From Arthrobacter gandavensis (GTDB taxonomy: Bacteria; Actinomycetota; Actinomycetes; Actinomycetales; Micrococcaceae), in the NCBI RefSeq assembly GCF_009192735.1, contig NZ_VTFU01000004.1, positions 1-64,000 on the forward strand: DNA of 64,000 nt, in the 5' to 3' direction. Below are positions 21,249 to 30,458 of the stretch, in pieces (within the stretch, counting starts at the first letter, position 1; each line of letters begins with the position of its first letter). Below the pieces are notes generated by a model. That model had not been told where the DNA came from, searched no databases, and was given only the letters and a program-made list of their open reading frames with translations. The position numbers and the translations under genes were made by a program.

Positions 21249-22921
21249 GTGAAGCAATGCCCGTGTCCGCACTCGTCGGGCAGACCCTGGCGGAACTCGG
21301 CGTCGGACATGTTTTCGGCGTTGTCGGCAGCGGAAACTTCGACGTCGTCAATGCTCTCCGCGGCGCCGGGATACCCTTTACGGCCGCCCGGCATGAAGGC
21401 GGTGCGGCTACCATGGCGGACGCCTATGCGCGGATGTCCAACAAGGTGGGTGTGGTCAGCACGCACCAGGGCTGCGGCCTCACCAACGCGGTGACCGCAA
21501 TCGGCGAGGCGGCCAAAAGCCGGACCCCGCTGATCGTCTTGACGGCCGACACCCAGGGTGCTGCCGTGCGGTCGAACTTCAAAATTGACCAGGATGCGCT
21601 GGCCCGCAGTGTCGGCGCCGTTGCGGAGCGGATCCATTCGGCGGAATCCGCCGTCGATGACACGGTGCGCGCCTTCCGCACCGCCCTCAACGAGCGGCGC
21701 ACGGTTGTCCTGAGCCTTCCGCTGGATGTGCAGAAAGCTCAGGCCCCGGCGCCCGCCGAAAAGATCCAGCTGCAGGCACCCGCCCGGCTGCGTCCGGATC
21801 CCGCCGGCGTCCGACAGTTCGTGCGGCTGCTCCGGGACGCGAAGCGCCCGGTCTTTGTCGCCGGGCGCGGCGGCCGGGGAGCCCGCGACGAGCTTCTTGC
21901 CCTGGCCAGGCACTGCGGGGCGCTCGTGGCCACCTCTGCCGTGGCGAACGGGCTCTTCAACGGGGAAACCTTCAACCTGGGGATCTCCGGCGGCTTTTCC
22001 TCGCCGGTGACGGCCGAACTCATCTCAGGCGCCGATCTCATTGTCGGCTGGGGCTGCACCCTGAACATGTGGACCATGAGGCATGGCCGGCTTATCTCCG
22101 AGGACGCCAAGGTGGTCCAGGTCGACGTCGAAGACGCCTCCCTTGGTGCCAACCGGCCGGTTTCCCTCGGGGTGCTTGGCGATGCGGGGCTTACCGCCGA
22201 AGACGCGCTGCAGTTACTCAGGGAGGAACAGCCGGAGGCCACGCAAAAGTACCGCACTCCGGCAAACGCCCTGCTGATCAAGGAGTCCTCGCGGTGGCGC
22301 GACGTGCAGACCCCTGATCTCTCCACCTCCACGCTGATCGATCCCCGCGTCCTGAGCAGGGAGCTTGACGCACTGCTGCCGTCCGAACGCATAGTGTCGG
22401 TGGACTCCGGAAACTTCATGGGTTATCCGAGCCAGTACCTGGCGGTGCCGGATGAGTTCGGTTTCTGCTTCACGCAGGCCTTTCAGGCCGTCGGGCTCGG
22501 GCTCTACACGGCCATTGGGGCGGCTGTGGCCCAGCCGGACCGGCTGCCGGTGCTCGGCGCCGGTGACGGCGGATTCCTGATGGGAATCAGTGAGCTGGAG
22601 ACCGCTGTCCGCCTCCGCCTGCCTCTGGTCTGCATCGTGTACAACGATGCCGCGTACGGTGCTGAAGTACACCATTTCGGTCACGGCAACCAGGACGTCG
22701 ACCTCGGCAGCGTCACCTTTCCGGATACGGATATTGCCGCGGTCGCCCGGGGCTTCGGTGCCGAAGCGGTCACCGTGCGCACGGTCGCGGACCTGCCCGC
22801 CATCAAGGCCTGGATCGAGGCCTATGAGCAGGGCAGCCAGGACCGTCCGCTGGTGATCGACGCGAAAATCGCGTCCGACGGCGGATCCTGGTGGCTCGCC
22901 GAGGCGTTCCAGGGGCACTAA
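21245..22921 (+). CDS. ThDP-dependent enzyme of the acetolactate synthase / benzoylformate decarboxylase type
   Basis: 558 aa in the three-domain layout of this family: N-terminal PYR domain with the cofactor-activating Glu51 (RHEGGAATMADA), a central domain about 190-330, and a C-terminal PP domain with the ThDP-Mg motif GDG (440-442) to Asn467. It is not the house-keeping IlvB, which is longer at the C-terminus and paired with IlvN. 2-oxoacid decarboxylase or carboligase activity is expected. Coupling to a ring-opening hydrolase suggests it acts on an aryl or acyl 2-oxoacid released by that enzyme; this is inference. Confidence 0.82.
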   Translation: MSEAMPVSALVGQTLAELGVGHVFGVVGSGNFDVVNALRGAGIPFTAARHEGGAATMADAYARMSNKVGVVSTHQGCGLTNAVTAIGEAAKSRTPLIVLTADTQGAAVRSNFKIDQDALARSVGAVAERIHSAESAVDDTVRAFRTALNERRTVVLSLPLDVQKAQAPAPAEKIQLQAPARLRPDPAGVRQFVRLLRDAKRPVFVAGRGGRGARDELLALARHCGALVATSAVANGLFNGETFNLGISGGFSSPVTAELISGADLIVGWGCTLNMWTMRHGRLISEDAKVVQVDVEDASLGANRPVSLGVLGDAGLTAEDALQLLREEQPEATQKYRTPANALLIKESSRWRDVQTPDLSTSTLIDPRVLSRELDALLPSERIVSVDSGNFMGYPSQYLAVPDEFGFCFTQAFQAVGLGLYTAIGAAVAQPDRLPVLGAGDGGFLMGISELETAVRLRLPLVCIVYNDAAYGAEVHHFGHGNQDVDLGSVTFPDTDIAAVARGFGAEAVTVRTVADLPAIKAWIEAYEQGSQDRPLVIDAKIASDGGSWWLAEAFQGH

Positions 22922-22943
22922 AACCGAAGGCACACTCAGCCGA

Positions 22944-22980
22944 AGCGGGCCCGCCGTCCGATGGGAACGGCGGGCCCGCT
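22944..22980. terminator. Strong bidirectional terminator
   Basis: A 14-bp perfect stem, AGCGGGCCCGCCGT / ACGGCGGGCCCGCT, with a 9-nt loop and TTCTTCT after it on the plus strand. It separates the ThDP gene from the convergent AraC gene. Confidence 0.88.
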
Positions 22981-23007
22981 TTCTTCTGCGTGTCGATGGG
23001 TGAGCCG

Positions 23008-24033
23008 TTATGGCAGCTGCCCGGGGTTCTTGGCTTCGGAACGCACCCGTTGGATCGTCGCCGACGGTGATTCCTGGAATTTCCGCGTGTAGTAGGCGGA
23101 AAACCTCCCCAGATGGGAAAACCCGGCATCGTGGGCCGCGGCAGCAACGGAGACGTTTGTGGAGGAGGCGCCTGCCTCCAGCTGCCGCCGCGCCCGCGCC
23201 AGTCTCATGTCGCGGAGGACCTGGGCGGGAGTCTGCCCCAGGTGGTGCCGAAAAGCCGCATACAGCTGCCGCGTACTGATCCCGACGGTTGCTGCCACCA
23301 GATCCATGGAAACCGCCCCGGACAGGTTCTGATCAAAATACCGGCATGCCAGTTCCACGTAAGGAGGAACGCCATGCTCCGGCAGCGGCGCGAGGGACGG
23401 CTCCAGGAAGGGCGCAAGACCGGCAGCCATGGTGGCCAGCAGGACGTTCTCCATCCACCCCTGGTCCTGCGTGGCCGCGTTCCGGTCCAGCTCGCCGCAG
23501 GCGTCGAGCCAGGCATGGGTGACCATGGCGGGGCACGCGAGCTGGAGCGGAACACTGCTGGACAGGGATATCGGCCGGACGAGGAGCCGCTGGGAGGACC
23601 CGGACACATGGCGTTCCAGCACCGGGGTGTCCACCGCTCCAATCACCGCGCCCCGGGCGGGGTCGGGAACCATCTTGGTCTGATGGTGGGAGCTCAGGGC
23701 AAAAGGAGTGGTGGCCACCCATTTGTTTCCGCCGGACTGCACGAGCATGGGGCCCCGTGGAATCACCAGCACGGCCCTCCGCCCCGAGGGCGGACTGACA
23801 ATCGTCACGCCGGCGCCGTAGGCCACATAGACAAGGCTTACGGCGCCAACGCGGACACCGTTGACGGTTCCGTCAACGGTCCGCCCCCGGTGCGGGACCA
23901 GCAGGTGCTGCTCGGCGGTCAGGCTGTTGACCGAATCCCGGATGACAGCGGTCGAGGTGCTGCGCGCCAGCGGATGCGCAGCCAGGGGTTCCGGCCCCGC
24001 ATCCGTCCGCACTTCCGTGCCGCCTGCTCCCAT
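23008..24033 (-). CDS. AraC family transcriptional regulator
   Basis: 341 aa. The C-terminal about 100 residues hold the two helix-turn-helix motifs of the AraC/XylS family (VSMDLVAATVGISTRQLYAAF, the first; then VSVAAAAHDAGFSHLGRFSAYYTRKF with the usual second HTH). The N-terminal about 200 residues look like the AraC-binding-like domain of regulators such as NahR-neighbouring FeaR types, which sense aromatic or acid ligands. Adjacent monooxygenase genes on the same strand make it their probable activator. Confidence 0.87.
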   Translation of the reverse strand: MGAGGTEVRTDAGPEPLAAHPLARSTSTAVIRDSVNSLTAEQHLLVPHRGRTVDGTVNGVRVGAVSLVYVAYGAGVTIVSPPSGRRAVLVIPRGPMLVQSGGNKWVATTPFALSSHHQTKMVPDPARGAVIGAVDTPVLERHVSGSSQRLLVRPISLSSSVPLQLACPAMVTHAWLDACGELDRNAATQDQGWMENVLLATMAAGLAPFLEPSLAPLPEHGVPPYVELACRYFDQNLSGAVSMDLVAATVGISTRQLYAAFRHHLGQTPAQVLRDMRLARARRQLEAGASSTNVSVAAAAHDAGFSHLGRFSAYYTRKFQESPSATIQRVRSEAKNPGQLP

Positions 24034-24123
24034 CCGCAGCTCCCCTCGTAGTCCTGGAACCTGAGTCTAGGCTCGACGGGAGTCAGTTCGTATATAGATT
24101 TCTCAACGGTCGGAATATTTCCT

Positions 24124-25245
24124 CTACAGCCGGCTTTCGGCCAGAGTTTCGACGGGCTGCCGAACACCCAGCCGCTCAAGCCGCGGAAGCACCTCCTGTG
24201 CGAAGTACTCCAGCTCGCCCGCGTAATCGACAAATGCCAGGCTCATGCCGTCGAAGCCCGCCTTGGCGAAACGGGCAATTTCCGCGGCCACGTCGTCGGG
24301 AGTCCCCACCAACGGGCAGGATCCGTGACCGGAGGCAAACCGTGCCCTCATGGTGGTCAGCATCTCCTTGGTGAAGGACTCGGCATGCAGTCCCTGAAGG
24401 TTCATGAGGTAGTCCACCGCGCCCCAGTCGGCATTCTCCTCGGCGTAGTAGTGCAGGTATTCCTCGGCTTCCCGGCGGGTGGGCCGGCACACTGCGTGAC
24501 TAAGCGTCAGCACTCCGACGTCGCGCTGGTGGTCCTCCAGCGCCTTCGCCTTGACGGACCGGACAATCCCTTCGCCGTCTTCGGGGCCGGTCACGATGGT
24601 GAAGACAAAATCGGAATTCCGGCCGGCGAAATTCCGGCCCTGGGATGAGGATCCGGCGTTCAGGATGGGCACCCTGCCGCCGGTTGGCTTGGGCAGCGCT
24701 TCAACGTGCTTGAGCTTGAAGAACTTGCCGTCAAAATCAAAGATCTCGTCTCTGTCCCAGGCTTCCCGCACCACATCCCACCACTCCTGCGCGAAACCGT
24801 AGCGGTCATCATGGGCATCGGCCATATCCACCCCCATGGTTTCGTATTCCGGCTGGTTCCAGCCCGCCACGATGTTCAGCCCCGCACGGCCGCCGCCAAT
24901 GGCATCCAAGGTCGCAATCTGCTTGGCCGTCACCAGGGGATGGTTGAACGCGGTGTGGACCGTGGAGAAGACGGAGATCCGCTCCGTGGATGCCAGGAGC
25001 GCAGCTGCCCACGGGATCGGCTCCAGCACGGAGCCGTGGAAGTTCGTTTCCCCCTTGTAGCCAATCCATCGTGCAATGGGCAGCAGGAAGTCGATTCCCG
25101 CTTTGTCGGCAATGCGCGCCGTGCGGAGGTTTTCCTCCCAGGTGGCACCCCAGCGCTCCTCGATCGTGGTGGCGGCCAGTCCGCCTGAACAGTTGGAGGA
25201 GAACAGTCCGAGCTTGAAGTGGTCTTTCCGGTTCATGGGGTGCAT
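24124..25245 (-). CDS. LLM class flavin-dependent monooxygenase
   Basis: 373 aa from the first of two close ATGs (25245; the other is three codons in). Luciferase-like TIM-barrel monooxygenase of the subgroup that includes RutA and dimethylsulfone monooxygenase SfnG: N-terminal GLFSSNCSGG, then TLDAIGGGRAGLNIVAGWNQPEYE, the reduced-FMN-binding core. Such enzymes need reduced flavin from a partner, and a flavin reductase gene lies 65 nt upstream. They oxidise sulfones, amides or pyrimidine rings; the substrate here is not known. Confidence 0.85.
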   Translation of the reverse strand: MHPMNRKDHFKLGLFSSNCSGGLAATTIEERWGATWEENLRTARIADKAGIDFLLPIARWIGYKGETNFHGSVLEPIPWAAALLASTERISVFSTVHTAFNHPLVTAKQIATLDAIGGGRAGLNIVAGWNQPEYETMGVDMADAHDDRYGFAQEWWDVVREAWDRDEIFDFDGKFFKLKHVEALPKPTGGRVPILNAGSSSQGRNFAGRNSDFVFTIVTGPEDGEGIVRSVKAKALEDHQRDVGVLTLSHAVCRPTRREAEEYLHYYAEENADWGAVDYLMNLQGLHAESFTKEMLTTMRARFASGHGSCPLVGTPDDVAAEIARFAKAGFDGMSLAFVDYAGELEYFAQEVLPRLERLGVRQPVETLAESRL

Positions 25246-25310
25246 GGGGGTCTCTTTCTGATGTGTGGACGCGGTTGTGGGAAAGGCGGTGTCAGGAGTG
25301 CAGGAAATCC

Positions 25311-25802
25311 TCAAACGTCCCGGGCGGGGTCCGGTTGGGCAATGTGGTCAACGGCGCCGACCATGATGATGTGGTCTCCGCCCTCGTACCGGTCCCAGAT
25401 CCGGCAATCAAGCCGAAGCCGGACGTCCGGCAGCACCGGAGAACCGGTGGTCCCCGTTTGGAGCTCGAGGCCGGCAAACTTGTCCACGCCCCGCTGGACA
25501 AAGCGGGGAATGTGGTGGGCTGTGGTTTGATCCAGAAGATGGACCGAGAAATTCTCAGTCTCCATCCAGATGTCGAAGCTCGTGGATGCCTTGTCCACGC
25601 ACCAGGAGACCAGGGCTGGTTCCAGGGAAACCGAGGTGAAACTGTTCACCACCAGCCCTGCCCGCCTCTCCCCCGCCGCGGCCGTCACCACGCAGGTCCC
25701 GGTGTCCCAGTGCCGCATGAACGAGCGAAGACCCGGGGTCTGCCTGTCCGCAGCCGGGCCGGGGAATGCGGCCGGTTGATGGGGCTTGCTCTCAACCAAC
25801 AT
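25311..25802 (-). CDS. Flavin reductase family protein
   Basis: 163-aa split-barrel NAD(P)H:flavin oxidoreductase. Family segments: FMRHWDTGTCVVTAA near residue 30, then NSFTSVSLEPALVSWCVD for flavin binding. It has a GGAGG site 7 nt before its ATG. It should supply reduced FMN to the adjacent luciferase-like monooxygenase, making a two-component system. It ends a few residues after DHIAQ, normal for the family. Confidence 0.87.
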   Translation of the reverse strand: MLVESKPHQPAAFPGPAADRQTPGLRSFMRHWDTGTCVVTAAAGERRAGLVVNSFTSVSLEPALVSWCVDKASTSFDIWMETENFSVHLLDQTTAHHIPRFVQRGVDKFAGLELQTGTTGSPVLPDVRLRLDCRIWDRYEGGDHIIMVGAVDHIAQPDPARDV

Positions 25803-25920
25803 TGATCCACCTCCAGTCAGTGTTTTTGGTTCCTTCCACTGTGGAGGCGGGCGGCTTGCCGAACTATCCGATTTCAGCGGACCTTGAGCCGATTACCGCT
25901 GTTGTGGGCAGAGACAGAAA

Positions 25921-25961
25921 AGCAGCAGGCCCCGTCCGGAATCCGGACGGGGCCTGCTGCT
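25921..25961 (-). terminator. pheT terminator
   Basis: A 19-bp perfect stem (left arm AGCAGCAGGCCCCGTCCGG) with an AAT loop starts 12 nt past the pheT stop. On the minus strand it is followed by TTTCTGTC, a canonical intrinsic terminator. Confidence 0.92.
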
Positions 25962-25973
25962 GGTTAAGCGGGG

Positions 25974-28517
25974 TTAGCGCTGGACGGCGCCAAACCGTTC
26001 GGCGGCCAGCGCGACGGCGGCGGCCCGGGACTCCGAGGCCTCATCGGCGGTCAGGGTCCGGTCCGAAGCGCGGAAGCGCAGGGCAAAGGCCAGGGACTTG
26101 TGCCCCTCCTCAATCCCCTTGCCGGCGTAGACATCAAACAGCGAGATGTCTTCGAGCAGCTCCCCGGCGCCTTCGCGCAGGGTTTCCAGCACGGTCTCGG
26201 CCGGAATGCCGGCTTCCACCACCAGCGCCACGTCCTGCGTGGTGGCCGGGAACGAGGAGATCTCGCGGGCCACGATCACTTCGGGGGCGGCGTCGAACAG
26301 TGCGTCAGCGTCCAGCTCCAGTGCCACGGTGCGTGCCGGCAGGTCCCGGGCCGCAAGCAGCTTGGGATGCAGTTCACCGGCGTAGCCCACGGTTTCGCCG
26401 CTGCGCAGCGACAGCTTGGCGGTGCGGCCCGGGTGGAAGGCCTGGTGCTCGCCCTGGCTCACCACCAGTTCCACGCCCAGCACGTCACCCATCAGGCGGG
26501 CGGTGTCGACGGCGTCGGCCCAGTCCCAGGGCCGCGGCGTGTAGCCGGCACCGGGCTGCGACTCATGGCCGGTGAAGAGCACTCCGATATGCAGCGGCTG
26601 GTTCGGCACTCCCTCATACAGTGCGTCAAGGACGTCTTCGGACGGCTTGACCCCCAGCGGCGGAATCGACTCAGTGCCCAGCTGATCGCCGGGCAGGAAG
26701 ACCGCTCCGGCTTCGAACAGCGCCAGGTCACGGAAGCCGCGCGAGAGGTTCCGCTGGGCCACCTCGAACAGGCCCGGCAGCACCGAGGTGCGCAGGTAGC
26801 CGAATTCGGCACTGAGCGGGTTCGCCAGCTTGAGGGCGGCAGGCGTGGTGCCGGCGTCGGGGGTTCCGAAGGTGTTGTTGTCCTCTTCCGTGACAAACGG
26901 GTAGGACAGCACCTCGGTCAGCCCGGCTGCGGCCAGGGACTGCTGCAGGCGGCGGCGCTGCTGCTGCGTCCGGGTCAGTCCGCGGCCTGGAGGAGCCGTG
27001 GGCAGGGTGGACGGGATGTGCTCGTAGCCCACCAGGCGGATGATTTCCTCGGTGAGGTCCTCGCGCGTTTCCAGGTCCGAGCGCCAGCTCGGGGGAATGA
27101 CGGAGTAGCCGCCGGCCGTGCGGGTAACCTCGGCCCCCAGCGCGGTGAGCGTGCCGGTGATCTGGTCCTCGCTGAAGTCGTAGCCGATCAGCTTCGAGGC
27201 GAAGTCCGCCGGCAGCTCGATGGCCTTGGCCTCGGGCTTGGTGCCGACGTCGGTCACTGACGGGTCGGCGGTGCCGCCGGCCAGCTCGGTCAGCAGGTCA
27301 ACGGCGCGCTGCGCGGCGACGTCGGCGATGTTCCAATCCACGCCGCGCTCAAAGCGCTTGGACGCTTCGGAAGGCAGCTTGTGCCGGCGGCGTGAGCGGC
27401 CGATGCTGACTTCCTCGAAGTGCGCGGCCTCGATGAGGATGTTGCTGGTGGTGTCCGACACTTCAGTGGCGGCACCGCCCATCACACCGGCGATGCCGAT
27501 CGCACCGGAGTCGTCGGTGATGAGCAGGTCCTCGGGGTCGAGGGTGCGGACCTTCTCGTCCAGCGTCTTCAGGGTCTCCCCCGCAGCGGCACGGCGCACC
27601 ACAATGTCGCCGGACAGCTTGTCCAGGTCATAGAAGTGCAGCGGCTGGCCGAGTTCGAGCATCACGTAGTTGGAAATGTCCACGACCAGGGAGATCGAGC
27701 GCATTCCGGCCAGGCGCAGCCGCGAAGCCATCCACGGCGGTGTCGGGCGGGTGGGGTCCACGCCGCGGACGGTGCGCGCCACAAAGCGGTCGCAGCCGGC
27801 CTTGCCGTAGATCGGCGCGCTGTCTTCCAGGCGCACGCCGTAACCCTTGCCGTCGGCAGCGGGGACGACGACGCCGGCGGCCGGGTCGGTGAACTGCGTC
27901 CCGGTGGCGTGGGCATACTCGCGGGCAGCGCCGCGGATCGAGAACACGTAGCCGCGGTCCGGGGTGACGTTGATTTCCGCTGCCTGATCATACAGGCCGA
28001 GCAGGTCCATGGCGTCGGTGCCGACCTCGGGGTCCAGGCCCAGGCGGGAGAGGACCAGGATGCCGTCGTGGTCATCGCCGATGCCCAGTTCCCGCACCGA
28101 GGCGATCATGCCGGCGGACACGTGGCCGTAGGTCTTGCGCGGGCTGATCCGGAAGTCTCCGGGCAGCACGGCTCCGGGCAGGGTGACAACAACTTTGTCC
28201 CCCACCGTGAAGTTGTGCGCGCCGCAGACGATGCCCTGCACGCCGGAAGGGTCAATGCCGTCGCCGGTGAGGGTCTGCTCGGTGCCCTCGGGCACCACGC
28301 GGACGGTGCACCAATTAATGGTCTTGCCGTTCTTCTGCGGCTCGGGCTCCATGGAGAGCACCTCGCCCACCACAATGGGACCGGAGAGCTCGTCGGAAGG
28401 ACGGTGGACGTCCTCTTCCTCCAGGCCTACCCGAACCAGTTCCGCCATGACGTCTTCGGCGGTTGCATCCGCCGGCACCTGGGCATACTCGCGCAGCCAG
28501 GAAAGTGGGATTCTCAC
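25974..28517 (-). CDS. pheT: Phenylalanyl-tRNA synthetase beta subunit
   Basis: 847 aa, full length. Domains in order: an EMAP/tRNA-binding fold at about 40-155, B3/4 editing domain about 210-380, B5 DNA-binding-like domain about 410-480, a catalytic-like core to about 690, and the C-terminal anticodon-binding FDX-ACB domain about 752-847. It starts with GTG directly after the pheS TAA, so translation is coupled and subunits are made together for the alpha2-beta2 enzyme. Confidence 0.97.
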   Translation of the reverse strand: MRIPLSWLREYAQVPADATAEDVMAELVRVGLEEEDVHRPSDELSGPIVVGEVLSMEPEPQKNGKTINWCTVRVVPEGTEQTLTGDGIDPSGVQGIVCGAHNFTVGDKVVVTLPGAVLPGDFRISPRKTYGHVSAGMIASVRELGIGDDHDGILVLSRLGLDPEVGTDAMDLLGLYDQAAEINVTPDRGYVFSIRGAAREYAHATGTQFTDPAAGVVVPAADGKGYGVRLEDSAPIYGKAGCDRFVARTVRGVDPTRPTPPWMASRLRLAGMRSISLVVDISNYVMLELGQPLHFYDLDKLSGDIVVRRAAAGETLKTLDEKVRTLDPEDLLITDDSGAIGIAGVMGGAATEVSDTTSNILIEAAHFEEVSIGRSRRRHKLPSEASKRFERGVDWNIADVAAQRAVDLLTELAGGTADPSVTDVGTKPEAKAIELPADFASKLIGYDFSEDQITGTLTALGAEVTRTAGGYSVIPPSWRSDLETREDLTEEIIRLVGYEHIPSTLPTAPPGRGLTRTQQQRRRLQQSLAAAGLTEVLSYPFVTEEDNNTFGTPDAGTTPAALKLANPLSAEFGYLRTSVLPGLFEVAQRNLSRGFRDLALFEAGAVFLPGDQLGTESIPPLGVKPSEDVLDALYEGVPNQPLHIGVLFTGHESQPGAGYTPRPWDWADAVDTARLMGDVLGVELVVSQGEHQAFHPGRTAKLSLRSGETVGYAGELHPKLLAARDLPARTVALELDADALFDAAPEVIVAREISSFPATTQDVALVVEAGIPAETVLETLREGAGELLEDISLFDVYAGKGIEEGHKSLAFALRFRASDRTLTADEASESRAAAVALAAERFGAVQR

Positions 28518-29600
28518 TTAGATCTCCATCCCGAAGTGTTCGCTGAAACGTACATCGCCCTCGATCATGTCGCGCATGTCCCCCACTTCGTTGCGGAACA
28601 TCAGTGCGCGCTCAATACCCATGCCGAAGGCAAAACCTGAATAGACCTCGGGATCAATGCCGGCCGCGCGGAGCACGTTCGGATTGACCATGCCGCAGCC
28701 GCCCCACTCGATCCAGCGCGGACCGCCCTTGGCACCGGGGTGCCAGATGTCCAGCTCGGCGCTGGGCTCGGTGAACGGGAAGTAGTTCGGGCGCAGGCGC
28801 ACCTTGGCTTCGTCACCGAAGAGCACGCGGGTAAAGTGCTCCAGCGTTCCCACGAGGTCGGCCATGGTCAGGCCCTTGTCGATGGCCAGGCCCTCGAACT
28901 GGTGGAACACCGGCGTGTGGGTGGCGTCGAGCTCATCGGTGCGGAACACCTTGCCCGGGCACAGCACGTAGATCGGCAGGTCGCGCTCGAGCATGGAGCG
29001 CACCTGGACCGGAGAGGTGTGCGTGCGCATCACCAGGTGGGCCTCGGGCGGCTCAACGAAGAACGTGTCCTGCATTTCGCGGGCCGGGTGGTCCGGCTTG
29101 AAGTTCAGGGCGTCGAAGTTGAACCACTCGGATTCCACCTCGGGGCCTTCGGCGATTTCCCAGCCCATGCCCACGAAGATGTCGCTGACGCGGTCCTGCA
29201 GGGTGGACAGGGGGTGGCGGCCACCCATGCGGCGGCGGCGCGGGGCTGCGGTGACATCCACGGCCTCTTCAACCAGGATCCGTGCGTCGCGCTCGGCTTC
29301 CAGCTCCACGGTGCGGGCGGCGAGCGCGGCATTGATGCGGCCGCGGGCCGGTCCGACGAGCTTGCCCGCGGCGGACTTCTGGTCCTTGGGAAGGGAACCG
29401 ATGGTGCGGTTGGCCAGGCTCAGCGGCGACTTGTCACCGGCGACGGCGATGCGGACGTCCTTGAGGGCATCCAGGTCAGCGGCGGCGGTGATGGCGGCGA
29501 GCGCGGCGTCAACGGCGGCGGTTATCGCCGCTTCATCCAGCGGGTTGGGCGGCTCGGGGACGGTGTCTGGGGACGGTGTCCCCGGTATGGAGTTCGACAT
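28518..29600 (-). CDS. pheS: Phenylalanyl-tRNA synthetase alpha subunit
   Basis: 360 aa. N-terminal coiled coil (about 20-110), then the class II catalytic core with motif 2 ([16 protein letters not shown], near residue 215) and motif 3 (GMGIERALM, near 330). First gene of the pheST unit; no T-box leader is visible in the 190 nt upstream. In many actinobacteria pheST directly follows the infC-rplT-trmH cluster; here five genes separate them. Confidence 0.97.
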   Translation of the reverse strand: MSNSIPGTPSPDTVPEPPNPLDEAAITAAVDAALAAITAAADLDALKDVRIAVAGDKSPLSLANRTIGSLPKDQKSAAGKLVGPARGRINAALAARTVELEAERDARILVEEAVDVTAAPRRRRMGGRHPLSTLQDRVSDIFVGMGWEIAEGPEVESEWFNFDALNFKPDHPAREMQDTFFVEPPEAHLVMRTHTSPVQVRSMLERDLPIYVLCPGKVFRTDELDATHTPVFHQFEGLAIDKGLTMADLVGTLEHFTRVLFGDEAKVRLRPNYFPFTEPSAELDIWHPGAKGGPRWIEWGGCGMVNPNVLRAAGIDPEVYSGFAFGMGIERALMFRNEVGDMRDMIEGDVRFSEHFGMEI

Positions 29601-29779
29601 GTACAGTTCTTTACCTATTTCCGGCCCTGTTGATGGACGTTTTGATGGGCGTTGATCGTGGAAAAACGAGGGAAAATGCCCGTAGCTTCCAGTCTAACCA
29701 ACCCGGACTGTGACATGGGCATGACGACGGCGGGGATGACCGGGAATCATCCGCACGTGACGCCCGCCGGCGGCGTCCC

Positions 29780-29785
29780 TACACT
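29780..29785 (+). promoter_or_regulatory. -10 box of a leaderless gene
   Basis: TACACT lies exactly 6 nt before the GTG start at 29792, and no Shine-Dalgarno is present. Confidence 0.55.
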
Positions 29786-29791
29786 GGCAGC

Positions 29792-30331
29792 GTGAATACC
29801 CGCCGCTCAGCCGTGCCGGCCGCTTCCGCTGTTCCGGCCACTTCCGCGCCGTCCTTCGCCGCGCCACCTTTCGCCGCTCCCACGCCCTTTGCCCGGATCC
29901 GGCGGCTGCTGAACCTCATCAATTTGAGCACCCCAGCCGGCCTGGCCCTGGCCCGGGCAGCCAAATGCCGGATCACCCGGGGCCCGGACGGACTGCTGCT
30001 GGCCGGCGGCTGGACCTGGCCACTGCCCCGCGCTGCCGCCTTCACCGTCGGCAACGTGATCCTGTACCGCTCCCGCGCCGCCTCCTCGTTCCGTCCCGCA
30101 CACCGGGGGCCACTGGCCAGCGGCCTCCGGACCGTCGGGCCGAGCCCCAGCCGCCTGCTGCGCCACGAGTCGCGGCACAGCACCCAGTACGCGGCACTCG
30201 GCCCGGCATTCCTGCCGCTCTATTTCCTCGCAGCCGGAATCTCCAGGCTCCGCACCGGCGATCCGGCGTCGGGCAATATTTTTGAGCGCCTGGCGGGCTT
30301 GGAGGACGGCGGGTACCGCCGCCCCGCCTGA
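29792..30331 (+). CDS. Conserved protein of unknown function with a HExxH motif
   Basis: 179 aa, GTG start, probably leaderless. Residues 1-32 are Ala/Pro-rich low complexity. The remainder has a mixed fold ending with His125-Glu126-Ser-Arg-His129, a HExxH zinc-protease-like motif, followed by a short hydrophobic stretch (LGPAFLPLYFLAAG) and NIFERLAGLEDGGY. I do not recognise a named family. The motif could be a minimal metallopeptidase site or chance; no signal peptide or clear third ligand is seen. It is divergent from pheS. Confidence 0.65.
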   Translation: MNTRRSAVPAASAVPATSAPSFAAPPFAAPTPFARIRRLLNLINLSTPAGLALARAAKCRITRGPDGLLLAGGWTWPLPRAAAFTVGNVILYRSRAASSFRPAHRGPLASGLRTVGPSPSRLLRHESRHSTQYAALGPAFLPLYFLAAGISRLRTGDPASGNIFERLAGLEDGGYRRPA

Positions 30332-30433
30332 ACCCGCCCGCGAGATGGCAGAAGGTGTCGGTTTTGACGGCCGGAAAGAGCACTTTCCGCCAGTTCGCGG
30401 GTGAAGGAGAGACCAGCAGGACTGTCAGGTCAT

Positions 30434-30453
30434 TAGTACATGTGTTCTAATGT
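30434..30453 (+). promoter_or_regulatory. LexA-like palindrome overlapping a leaderless promoter
   Basis: TAGTACATGTGTTCTA (30434-30449) is an imperfect palindrome, close to the actinobacterial SOS box when read as GAAC-N4-GTAC. It overlaps a -10 box TAATGT (30448-30453) that lies 5 nt before the ATG at 30459. Confidence 0.5.
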
Positions 30454-30458
30454 ACGGC

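Noticed and set aside
27420-28640. A 406-codon plus-strand frame opposite pheT and pheS
   Set aside because: His/Gly/Val-rich shadow with no start signal; pheST is certain on the other strand.
29601-29791. T-box leader upstream of pheS
   Set aside because: No T-box word or specifier-loop structure was found in the 190 nt before pheS; the region before tyrS is also coding.
30422-30453. PafBC-type promoter upstream of the radical SAM gene
   Set aside because: CTGTCAGGT resembles the motif but the TANNNT is not 8 nt downstream, so spacing fails.
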